NCBI GenBank assembly: GCA_946183415.1
Contig: CAMHAM010000020.1
Coordinates: 1-44,493, forward strand
Direction: 5' to 3'
Origin: an uncultured Prevotella sp.
GTDB lineage: Bacteria; Bacteroidota; Bacteroidia; Bacteroidales; Bacteroidaceae
Length of the DNA stretch: 44,493 nt
This document shows positions 1-6,015 of this stretch, piece after piece; position 1 is the stretch's first letter, and each line of letters opens with the position of its first letter. The notes under the pieces were generated by a model. That model ran no database searches and was not told the origin of the DNA. It was given only the letters and a program-made list of their open reading frames with translations. Made by a program: the position numbers and the translations under genes.

Positions 1-2
1 CA

Positions 3-608
3 GTGAAAGAAATCAAGGAGATCTCTGGTTACACCCACGGTATTGGCTGGTGTGCACCTCAGCAGGGTGCCTGCAAACTGAGCCTGAACGTGAAGGATGG
101 CGTCATCCAGGAGGCTCTGGTTGAGACCATCGGTTGTACCGGTATGACACACTCAGCAGCTATGGCTTCTGAGATCCTGCCCGGTAAGACCATTCTCGAG
201 GCTCTGAATACTGACCTCGTATGCGATGCTATCAACACCGCCATGCGCGAACTCTTCCTGCAGATTGTTTACGGACGTACACAGAGTGCCTTCTCTGAGG
301 GTGGTCTGGCTATCGGTGCTGGTCTTGAAGACCTGGGTAAGGGTCTCCGTTCACAGACTGGTACACTCTATGGCACCGTTGCCAAAGGTACCCGTTATCT
401 TGAACTGACTGAGGGTTACATCACCAAGATGTATCTCGACGCCAACAACGAGGTTTGCGGTTACGAATATGTACACCTCGGCAAGATGATGGAGGCTATC
501 AAGGGCGGCATGGACGCTAATGAGGCTCTGAAGAAGTTCACCGGCTCTTATGGTCGCACAAGCGAGGAGCAGGGTGCAGTTAAGGCTATTGACCCACGTA
601 AAGAATAA
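3..608 (+). CDS. NifU-like iron-sulfur cluster assembly scaffold protein (5' partial)
   Basis: The protein of at least 201 aa resembles the NifU/IscU-type scaffold proteins of Bacteroidota that sit immediately before a GGGtGRT protein. Visible features are the Cys-bearing motif GWCAPQQGAC (residues 15-24), a second conserved Cys in the segment ETIGCTGMTH (about residue 44), and a well-preserved middle segment ending in a glycine-rich stretch. The first codon seen is GTG at position 3. As I recall them, homologues carry about 30 more N-terminal residues and the matching position is an internal Val, so the gene probably begins upstream of the window. It ends 15 bp before the next gene and forms an operon with it. 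The role as an Fe-S scaffold is inferred from family resemblance; the client protein is unknown. Confidence 0.8.
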   Translation: MKEIKEISGYTHGIGWCAPQQGACKLSLNVKDGVIQEALVETIGCTGMTHSAAMASEILPGKTILEALNTDLVCDAINTAMRELFLQIVYGRTQSAFSEGGLAIGAGLEDLGKGLRSQTGTLYGTVAKGTRYLELTEGYITKMYLDANNEVCGYEYVHLGKMMEAIKGGMDANEALKKFTGSYGRTSEEQGAVKAIDPRKE

Positions 609-623
609 AAGGAGGATACGACT

Positions 624-1640
624 ATGATTAGAAAAGTACAGTTTGAGAGTCAGGAGCGCCGTATCAACCAGGTTCTTGCTGCTCTGAAGGAGAATGGCAT
701 CAACAGTATTGAAGAGGCCAATGAGATTTGTGAAAAGGCTGGTATCGACCCCTATCAGATGTGTGAGGACACACAGCTGATCTGCTTCGAGAATGCCAAG
801 TGGGCATACGTTTGCGGTGCTGCTATCGCCATCAAGAAGGGCGTGAAGACGGCTGCCGAGGCTGCTGAGGCCATCGGTATCGGTCTGCAGAGCTTCTGTA
901 TCCCCGGATCAGTAGCCGACGATCGTAAGGTAGGTATCGGTCACGGTAACCTCGCCGCTCGTCTGCTCCGCGAGGAGACTGAGTGCTTCGCCTTCCTGGC
1001 AGGTCACGAGAGCTTCGCTGCTGCCGAGGGTGCCATCAAGATTGCCGAGATGGCCAACAAGGTTCGTAAGAAGCCCCTCCGCGTTATCCTGAACGGTCTT
1101 GGCAAGGACGCTGCCCAGATCATCAGCCGTATCAACGGTTTTACATACGTACAGACTAAGTTCGATTACTTCACTGGCGACCTGAACGTTGTTAAGGAGG
1201 TTCCTTATGGCAACAATCCTAACCGTCTGAAGGTTAAGTGCTATGGTGCCGACGATGTTCGCGAGGGTGTAGCTATCCTGTGGAAGGAGAACGTTGATGT
1301 CTCTATCACTGGTAACTCTACCAACCCAACTCGTTTCCAGCACCCTGTAGCTGGTACTTATAAGAAGGAGCGCGTGCTCGCTGGCAAGCCTTACTTCTCT
1401 GTAGCCAGTGGTGGTGGTACAGGTCGTACACTGCACCCAGACAACATGGCTGCAGGTCCTGCTTCTTACGGTATGACTGATACCCTGGGCCGTATGCACT
1501 CTGACGCTCAGTTCGCAGGTTCTTCTTCTGTTCCTGCTCACGTTGAGATGATGGGCTTCCTCGGTATGGGTAACAACCCGATGGTAGGTGCAACAGTTTC
1601 TGTAGCCGTTGCTATCGACCTCGCTATCAACAAGAAGTAA
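624..1640 (+). CDS. GGGtGRT protein (uncharacterised partner of the NifU-like scaffold)
   Basis: This 338-aa protein carries the signature ASGGGTGRTLHPDNM (from about residue 262), which gives its family the name GGGtGRT protein. A clear ribosome binding site (GGAGG at 611-615) precedes the ATG, one of the few good Shine-Dalgarno matches in the window. It lies 15 bp after the Fe-S scaffold gene, and this pairing is typical of anaerobic Bacteroidota and Firmicutes. No signal peptide or membrane segment is seen, so it should be cytoplasmic. Its biochemical function is not established; an Fe-S or redox-related role is only inferred from its partner. A strong terminator follows 24 bp after the stop. 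Long open frames on the opposite strand are shadows. Confidence 0.88.
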   Translation: MIRKVQFESQERRINQVLAALKENGINSIEEANEICEKAGIDPYQMCEDTQLICFENAKWAYVCGAAIAIKKGVKTAAEAAEAIGIGLQSFCIPGSVADDRKVGIGHGNLAARLLREETECFAFLAGHESFAAAEGAIKIAEMANKVRKKPLRVILNGLGKDAAQIISRINGFTYVQTKFDYFTGDLNVVKEVPYGNNPNRLKVKCYGADDVREGVAILWKENVDVSITGNSTNPTRFQHPVAGTYKKERVLAGKPYFSVASGGGTGRTLHPDNMAAGPASYGMTDTLGRMHSDAQFAGSSSVPAHVEMMGFLGMGNNPMVGATVSVAVAIDLAINKK

Positions 1641-1660
1641 ATTCTTGAAATATAAATAAG

Positions 1661-1695
1661 GAAGCCTCGCCAATTGGCGGGGCTTTCTTGTTTTT
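1661..1695 (+). terminator. Rho-independent terminator after the GGGtGRT gene
   Basis: An 8-bp GC-rich stem (GCCTCGCC at 1664-1671 with GGCGGGGC at 1676-1683, one G-U pair) has a 4-nt loop and is followed by a T-rich tract. It closes the + strand scaffold/GGGtGRT operon just before the convergent Dabb gene. Confidence 0.85.
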
Positions 1696-1999
1696 AGATC
1701 TCAAAGTCTAAGCAGCTACGCTGAACGGTGTAAGGACGAACCTTACCGTTGGCCACTGCGACGTGCTCGGGGTGAACAGCGTAGCCCTTCAGAGCCTCTT
1801 CGCTCTCCAGGGTGCTGTCGAGCATCACGTCGGCATTGGATGAAGCCAGTCGACCATCGATGTGTACCTTGACATCGAGAAGTCCAGGCACCTTGCCTAC
1901 CAACCCTTCCAAACCAGCCTTGATGTCGGCCTTTACTGTAGCTTTCTGCTCTTCTGTAAGTTCTGGATTCAGTGTCCAGAGAATAATGTGCTTAACCAT
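1694..1999 (-). CDS. Dabb (stress-responsive A/B barrel) domain protein
   Basis: A 101-aa protein that fits the whole Dabb domain: the opening MVKHIILWTL strand, a central DVKVHIDGR segment, and the late motif YAVHPEHVAVANGKVRP, whose HPxH pattern is characteristic of the fold. Dabb domains form dimeric ferredoxin-like barrels; many are of unknown function, so no substrate is assigned. The gene lies 12 bp downstream of the RluA-family pseudouridine synthase on the same strand and is probably co-transcribed with it. The junction is covered by a heptamer repeat (2004-2031), leaving no recognisable ribosome binding site. Confidence 0.85.
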   Translation of the reverse strand: MVKHIILWTLNPELTEEQKATVKADIKAGLEGLVGKVPGLLDVKVHIDGRLASSNADVMLDSTLESEEALKGYAVHPEHVAVANGKVRPYTVQRSCLDFEI

Positions 2000-2003
2000 A
2001 ATC

Positions 2004-2031
2004 CCTAATGTTTAATGTTTAATATTTAATG
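2004..2031. repeat. Heptamer tandem repeat at the rluA-type/Dabb gene junction
   Basis: Four head-to-tail 7-bp units read CCTAATG, TTTAATG, TTTAATA, TTTAATG on the + strand. On the minus strand the array encodes the last residues (LNIKH) and stop codon of the pseudouridine synthase and then forms the leader of the Dabb gene. I recall heptamer arrays of this type as common in Prevotella and Bacteroides spacers. Confidence 0.8.
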
Positions 2032-3328
2032 TATCCGTGAGTTCAATATGTTGCCATTTACCTGTCGAGGGATTGATGAAACTGATGGCCTGCGCCTGAA
2101 GATAGAGGCGTTCGCCCTTCTTGCCATAGAGTTCATCGCCCACAATCGGACAGCCTAAGCCGTCGGGATGAGCGCAGTGTACCCTCAGCTGATGAGTCCG
2201 TCCTGTATGTGGCCACAAGGCGAGGAGGGAGTGCTGCCCACTGTGAAGTACACGGTACTCGGTGATGGCTCTCTTACCGTGCTCAGTGTCGACCATCTGC
2301 AGCGGGCGGTTCATGGGGTCGCTGCTCAAGGGCAGGTCGATGACACCGTGCTCACTCCGAGGCGTTCCCTCTACGAGGGCGAGGTATTTCTTCTTCACAG
2401 TACGGGCCGTGAACTGATCCTGCAGGTGATGATAAGCCTCTGGTGTCTTCGCCACGATGAGCAATCCGGAGGTCATCATGTCGAGGCGATGGACTATCAT
2501 ACTGCCCGGCCAACGCTCCTGCGCCCAGGTGGCTACGCTGTAGTGTTCGCTACGCCCGGGGGCACTGAGCATGCCAGAGGGTTTGTTGACAACAGCCAAA
2601 GCCTCATCTTCGTAGACTATCTCTACGTTGTGATGGGTGTGGGACTCTTTGTCGGGATCAGGATCGACCTGTAGTCCCTGCAGCATCCACGTCAGCACAG
2701 GCAGACACTTACCTCGACAGGCAGGGTAATACTGGCCGTGATGGCGGATAATGCCCTTCGGACTGTCGCCCCACCAGAATTCGGCCATACAGACGGGTTG
2801 GAATCTCTGCTGATAGGCGTATTGTAACAACTTGGGAGCGCAACAGTCGCCTGTGCCGCCTGGTGGCAGGGGAAACTTCTCACGGATGCGAGGCGCATTG
2901 TGATAGTCGTTCCAGATCTCCACAAGGTCGTGTACTTCTCCCTTAGCGTTAAGTAGTCGGTATTGGCGGAAAAGCCAAATCTGCAGTTCCTGCGACATCT
3001 GCTTATGTTCCTCAGCCTGCATGATTTCGCGCTCACGCGTCTTAAAGTACCCGTCGGGTTGCTGGGCGTCGTATACAGGTGGCACGAAGTACTCCCAGTC
3101 GTTACACCCTTCGAGCAGTCCGGAATAGGCTGCGAGAAACCCCAGCCCCTCATCGGAATCCACCACCAACACACCGAACATCTTTCCCTCGGTGGGTACG
3201 ATGCGGACTATCTCCCTCTTCACCTCTTCGGCAGCCAGCAGGCAGAGCGGGTGGGGTTCGTAACAGAACGGCCAAGTGAACCGCTCGGGTTTTGAAAGGG
3301 TTGTATGGAGTGGGTGGAACCGTCTCAT
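2012..3328 (-). CDS. RluA family pseudouridine synthase with Bacteroidota-type N-terminal extension
   Basis: This 438-aa enzyme should convert uridine to pseudouridine in rRNA or tRNA; the target base cannot be told from sequence. The C-terminal half is the catalytic domain: IVYEDEALAVVNKPSGMLS opens it, VHRLDMMTSGLLIVAK contains the catalytic Asp in the HRLDxxTSG motif, and HTGRTHQLRVH is the conserved late motif. The first ~210 residues are an extension that I associate with Bacteroidota members, replacing the S4 domain. The reading frame is open to 3397, but I chose ATG at 3328 (MRRFHPL) because homologues begin there and because a -7 element (3335-3342) lies upstream of it. The ATG begins only 7 nt after that element, so the message is probably leaderless. 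Confidence 0.88.
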   Translation of the reverse strand: MRRFHPLHTTLSKPERFTWPFCYEPHPLCLLAAEEVKREIVRIVPTEGKMFGVLVVDSDEGLGFLAAYSGLLEGCNDWEYFVPPVYDAQQPDGYFKTREREIMQAEEHKQMSQELQIWLFRQYRLLNAKGEVHDLVEIWNDYHNAPRIREKFPLPPGGTGDCCAPKLLQYAYQQRFQPVCMAEFWWGDSPKGIIRHHGQYYPACRGKCLPVLTWMLQGLQVDPDPDKESHTHHNVEIVYEDEALAVVNKPSGMLSAPGRSEHYSVATWAQERWPGSMIVHRLDMMTSGLLIVAKTPEAYHHLQDQFTARTVKKKYLALVEGTPRSEHGVIDLPLSSDPMNRPLQMVDTEHGKRAITEYRVLHSGQHSLLALWPHTGRTHQLRVHCAHPDGLGCPIVGDELYGKKGERLYLQAQAISFINPSTGKWQHIELTDTLNIKH

Positions 3329-3334
3329 GAGGTG

Positions 3335-3342
3335 CAAATTTA
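3335..3342 (-). promoter_or_regulatory. -7 promoter element of the RluA-family gene
   Basis: TAAATTTG on the minus strand fits the Bacteroidota consensus TAnnTTTG. Only six nucleotides separate it from the ATG at 3328, which puts the expected transcription start at or next to the start codon. Confidence 0.7.
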
Positions 3343-3472
3343 CAAAGAATTTAGGAAAATGCAGTGAAATAACATTTTTTAACGAAAATTCTTGCAAGGT
3401 TTTTCGATTTCTCAGTTATAGTAGTAGAATCGCGTTGCGAAACGCTATCTGTGCATTTAATTTTTTATAGAT

Positions 3473-3520
3473 CATGAAAGCCGGACCACTTCTTTACCAG
3501 GTGTCCCGGCTTTTTTCATG
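3473..3520. terminator. Hairpin terminator after the pyridoxal kinase operon (possibly bidirectional)
   Basis: The arms CATGAAAGCCGG (3473-3484) and CCGGCTTTTTTCATG (3506-3520) pair around an inner loop. The hairpin lies about 12 bp beyond the stop of the minus-strand kinase gene. The better T-run (six T) is on the + strand, although no + strand gene lies upstream, so its orientation is uncertain. The rest of 3343-3532 shows no gene. Confidence 0.55.
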
Positions 3521-3532
3521 TCTATAGGTAAA

Positions 3533-4345
3533 TTAAAGCAGGTCAAGGCATCTTTCAACTGGGATGCCCCGATTCTTATCCTTCGTATCTCTGTAGCGGT
3601 CGATCATACGGAACACGGTATCCATGGCCGTGCGCGTGCTTACTTTCAGGCTCTCGCCGTTGAGCAGATGACCAATAAGAACGGCTGAGAAAATATCGCC
3701 GGTCCCATGAAACAGACCAGGAATCTCGTGATATTCGAGATGGAAATAGCTGTCGTCGCAATGATTGAAACCGGCTACGGAGCACTGCCCGTCAATCTTA
3801 CAACTCGTGATGAGAGCCGATTTGCTACCGATCTTGCGCAATTTGTCGAGCAGGTCGCCCGCTTCCTCCCAGGTGATACCTCCCATCTTAATAGGTGTAT
3901 CAGTCAGATAGCAGGCCTCTGTATAATTCGGGAAGGTGAGATGAGCCACACTGACCATCTCGCGCATCAGCGACACCTGTTTCTGGGTGACACCGTTATA
4001 CAACTGGCCTCCATCGCCCAGGATGGGGTCGACGAAGACCGTCGTACCCTGCTTGCCCTGTTCCTGACAGTAGCCTGCCACGAGCTTGGCCTGCTCGTCG
4101 CTGAACATCAGACCTGTACAGATGGCATCGAAACTGAATCCCAGTTCCTTCCACACGGGTAGCGTACCTCTTATATATTCTGTAGTGTCTTGGATATTGA
4201 ACTTCCCATAGTTGAGCGTATTCGACACGAGAGCGGTAGGCAGACTATACGTCGGAATGCCCAGATAAGAGAGGATAGGCAGCATGGCTCCCATGCCTAC
4301 CTTGCCATATCCTACGACGTCGTTTATGAGTAAAATCTGTTTCAT
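3533..4345 (-). CDS. Pyridoxal/pyridoxamine kinase (PdxY/PdxK-like, ribokinase superfamily)
   Basis: A 270-aa cytosolic kinase predicted to phosphorylate the 5'-hydroxyl of B6 vitamers in the PLP salvage pathway. Motifs include the N-terminal INDVVGYGKVG, the central VDPILGDGGQLY (nucleotide/metal region), a TFPNYTEACYL segment typical of pyridoxal kinases, and the anion-hole/catalytic motif GTGD with the general-base Asp in LFHGTGDIFSAV. Length is normal for the family. It begins 8 bp after the MNT gene, so it is the last gene of a hepT-mntA-kinase operon, an unusual partner for a toxin-antitoxin pair. A ThiD-type hydroxymethylpyrimidine kinase is a less likely alternative. Confidence 0.85.
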   Translation of the reverse strand: MKQILLINDVVGYGKVGMGAMLPILSYLGIPTYSLPTALVSNTLNYGKFNIQDTTEYIRGTLPVWKELGFSFDAICTGLMFSDEQAKLVAGYCQEQGKQGTTVFVDPILGDGGQLYNGVTQKQVSLMREMVSVAHLTFPNYTEACYLTDTPIKMGGITWEEAGDLLDKLRKIGSKSALITSCKIDGQCSVAGFNHCDDSYFHLEYHEIPGLFHGTGDIFSAVLIGHLLNGESLKVSTRTAMDTVFRMIDRYRDTKDKNRGIPVERCLDLL

Positions 4346-4353
4346 TATCTTAT

Positions 4354-4659
4354 TTACGCAACTTCATAGAACACCTGGCCCACCCGGTCGATATGGTCGC
4401 CAATGGGGGTGCCTTTTTTCTTTGAATAATCCAGAAGGTCAACAGAATAGAGCAGTCCCAAGTCGTCTATTTCGCAGAGGATGCTAAGCAACTGGTTGTA
4501 GTCTATGTTGTTGCCGACAACAGCCAAATCTATATCAGATCCTTCACGATAATTGCCCTTTGACCTGGAGCCAAAGATCAGAACCTTCTTAATGTTTGCG
4601 TGTCGGCGAAACACGTCTTGCAGTTCCTTGATAACCGTATCGCTTAGTCCAAACCTCAT
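4354..4659 (-). CDS. MNT-domain nucleotidyltransferase, MntA-like antitoxin
   Basis: This 101-aa minimal nucleotidyltransferase contains GSRSKGNYREGSDIDLAV, an exact GSX10DXD motif (G30-S31, D42, D44), and a third likely metal-binding Asp in YSVDLLD (about D74). In characterised HepT/MntA (type VII) systems, MntA neutralises the HEPN toxin by transferring AMP to a tyrosine near the HEPN active site; that role is inferred here from motifs and partner. The start ATG overlaps the hepT stop by 4 bp (ATGA at 4656-4659), showing translational coupling. A pyridoxal kinase gene follows after 8 bp. Confidence 0.85.
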   Translation of the reverse strand: MRFGLSDTVIKELQDVFRRHANIKKVLIFGSRSKGNYREGSDIDLAVVGNNIDYNQLLSILCEIDDLGLLYSVDLLDYSKKKGTPIGDHIDRVGQVFYEVA

Positions 4660-5096
4660 GGTTGTTGATAGTCTTGATTCTGAGATAGTAGCCCTAACGA
4701 TTCATCCAGTTGTTTGAGTAGTGGAGCATAGTCGCTATATATGAGCCGAACGATGGGAAGCACTTCGTCCTCATCATAGACGTGACTTAGCGTATTGCGT
4801 GATTTCGCCATTTTCCGCCAGTTGTCATGATCAGAAATCAGTCCGTCCTCAAAAGCCATCTTCATCGTACCGTTGGGTCCCTGCATAAACTCGTAGCCTT
4901 TATATATTAATAGGTCTTGCAATACCTTCCAGGCCAACTCAAATGTGTATTCGAAACGCTGCACAAGTCCTTCCACTTCAAGTTCTGAGAGGTCATCCAA
5001 GAATCTGTCTGCCTCTGTAACCTCAAGTAATCTGCTACATGCTTTATGGAAGTTTGCATAGCGCTGAATCCATCTGATATCTGTCTGCTGTTCCAT
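4656..5096 (-). CDS. HEPN-domain toxin, HepT-like (nucleotidyltransferase substrate-binding family)
   Basis: A 146-aa alpha-helical protein of the HI0074/HEPN type. It ends with the diagnostic RNTLSHVY motif (R100, H105, Y107), matching RX4HXY, which forms the RNase active site and includes the Tyr AMPylated by MntA in type VII systems. The FEYTFELAWKVLQD helix is typical of the family. The frame is open to 5225, but ATG at 5096 is chosen because the protein family starts near MEQQTDIRWIQRY and a -7 element (5119-5126) lies about 22 bp upstream of it. It overlaps mntA by 4 bp. Expected target: cellular RNA, possibly tRNA; not determinable here. Confidence 0.85.
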   Translation of the reverse strand: MEQQTDIRWIQRYANFHKACSRLLEVTEADRFLDDLSELEVEGLVQRFEYTFELAWKVLQDLLIYKGYEFMQGPNGTMKMAFEDGLISDHDNWRKMAKSRNTLSHVYDEDEVLPIVRLIYSDYAPLLKQLDESLGLLSQNQDYQQP

Positions 5097-5118
5097 ATAT
5101 AAATTATTATTGTGTGGG

Positions 5119-5126
5119 CAAAGGTA
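5119..5126 (-). promoter_or_regulatory. -7 promoter element of the hepT-mntA-kinase operon
   Basis: TACCTTTG on the minus strand matches TAnnTTTG, 22 bp upstream of the ATG at 5096. It rules out the longer frame that starts at 5225, since that start would lie upstream of transcription. Confidence 0.65.
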
Positions 5127-5364
5127 AGCATTATTTCGGAAAGAAGCCACTTTTTCCGCAAGTTTTTTGCAGAAATCATTGGCAATTAAAGATATCTGCG
5201 TAATTTTGGAACGAAAAGCAGTCATTCCTTTTCACTATTCTCATCACTGTCTTCAAGTATCTCAGGAGACAGCCTCATGGAACTGCCAGATTCCGATGCG
5301 TCAAGCCCAAAGCGTCAAGAACTCGCGTTTACGCGCTTGTCCTTTACAAGAACGCCTAACATTA

Positions 5365-5372
5365 CAAAGATA
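5365..5372 (-). promoter_or_regulatory. Second minus-strand -7 element, about 270 bp upstream of hepT
   Basis: TATCTTTG fits TAnnTTTG. The region it would transcribe (5358 down to 5127) has no convincing gene: only a 15-codon frame from 5362 that begins upstream of the expected start site, and an 18-codon frame (MRLSPEILEDSDENSEKE). It contains small hairpins such as CGCGTAAACGCG. It may give hepT a long leader, an sRNA, or nothing. Confidence 0.35.
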
Positions 5373-5550
5373 CGAAATTTTTAGGAAATCATATCGCTTT
5401 ATACAAAAAAGAATATAAAAAAGACTTTCACAAGACTTGTGAAACTATTTTGGGGATTCAAAGAAAATTTGGGCGTAGCTTGTAAGACCTAACGTTGCAG
5501 AATGGTAGTCTGCTTATTATCAGAGTGTTACGCTCATAATTGGCGTTTTG

Positions 5551-5688
5551 AGACCTAACTAAGGCCTAACATAGAGGTACCATAGACCTACCGTAAGAGG
5601 TAATATGAAATGGCTGCATTGTGTCGGAAATCACGTTACCTCTACGGTAGGTCTCACGTTAGGTCTTAGTTACCTCTTTGTTAGGTCT
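5551..5688. repeat. Helically phased inverted array of AGACCTAAC/AGAGGTAAC modules
   Basis: The left arm has five modules starting at 5551, 5562, 5573, 5584 and 5596 (AGACCTAAC, AGGCCTAAC, AGAGGTACC, AGACCTACC, AGAGGTAA), spaced 11, 11, 11 and 12 bp. After a 32-nt centre (5604-5635), the right arm carries the inverse modules at 5636, 5646, 5658, 5669 and 5680. The innermost arms (5584-5603 and 5636-5654) are complementary over 19 bp with one bulged A. The array could be a phased protein-binding platform, a cruciform, or a long RNA hairpin. Confidence 0.8.
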
Positions 5689-5855
5689 TGAGGGCTTGAA
5701 AAACGCTTGAAAGCCTTATGTACAGGGAGTTTTTCGGGAAAACATGGTAGGTCTTGCAATAATTGGCACTTATTTTTCAATAAGGTACGCTTATCGATGA
5801 ATACTCGTTTCTTATTTGCCAATAACCTGCTGTTATTGGAAGCGGGAGCCTGAAA

Positions 5856-5943
5856 CAGTCCCACACTGGGACAGAAGCAGTCCCAGCCTGGGACTGGCAT
5901 GTTCCCACCTTGGGACTGAGATGTTCCCACGCTGGGACTAAAA
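5856..5943. repeat. Four 22-bp tandem units, each a TCCCA-N3-TGGGA palindrome
   Basis: Units start at 5856, 5878, 5900 and 5922, exactly 22 bp apart. Each contains a core TCCCAnnnTGGGA with a variable 3-nt centre, while the flanks diverge (CAG in units 1 and 2, TGT in units 3 and 4). The period equals two helical turns, so all palindromes face the same side of the DNA. The array ends about 55 bp upstream of the helicase -7 element. Confidence 0.85.
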
Positions 5944-5998
5944 AAGCAGAAATCTGGCATTTTTCGTGGAAGAGCGTTGGGTTTTCATGAAATTATCG

Positions 5999-6006
5999 TA
6001 TCTTTG
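5999..6006 (+). promoter_or_regulatory. -7 promoter element of the SF1 helicase gene
   Basis: TATCTTTG fits TAnnTTTG. The ATG at 6016 begins 10 nt after it, so the expected leader is only a few nucleotides long. This excludes the TTG start at 5977. Confidence 0.65.
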
Positions 6007-6015
6007 CAGGCGGTT

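Larger units (their letters stand above)
5097..6015. other. 919-bp gene-free region with repeat arrays
   Basis: No supportable protein gene is seen on either strand. The 96-codon minus frame at 5670-5960 is only a translation of the palindrome array. The stretch holds two minus-strand promoter elements near its left end (5119-5126 and 5365-5372), an 11-bp-phased inverted array (5551-5688) with outlying copies of the same 9-mer at 5485-5493 and 5746-5754, a 22-bp-period palindrome array (5856-5943) and the helicase promoter (5999-6006). Between 5373 and 5484, and again between 5755 and 5855, I see only AT-rich sequence. Confidence 0.7.

Noticed and set aside
909..1673. 254-codon open frame on the minus strand opposite the GGGtGRT gene
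   Set aside because: It mirrors the codon pattern of a well-supported gene and its product is rich in Thr/Val/Leu without recognisable motifs.
3343..3532. Small + strand RNA ending at the 3473-3520 hairpin
   Set aside because: The hairpin has a good + strand T-run, but I find no TAnnTTTG element on the + strand upstream.
5167..5418. 83-codon + strand frame upstream of hepT
   Set aside because: No promoter, no start signal and no recognisable domain; it overlaps the hepT promoter region on the other strand.
5856..5943. CRISPR array
   Set aside because: Units are 22 bp with 3-nt variable centres, not 24-37 bp repeats with ~30-bp spacers, and no cas gene is present.
5670..5960. 96-codon minus frame in the repeat region
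   Set aside because: Its sequence (SVGTSQSQGGNMPVPGWD) is a translation of the 22-bp palindrome array.
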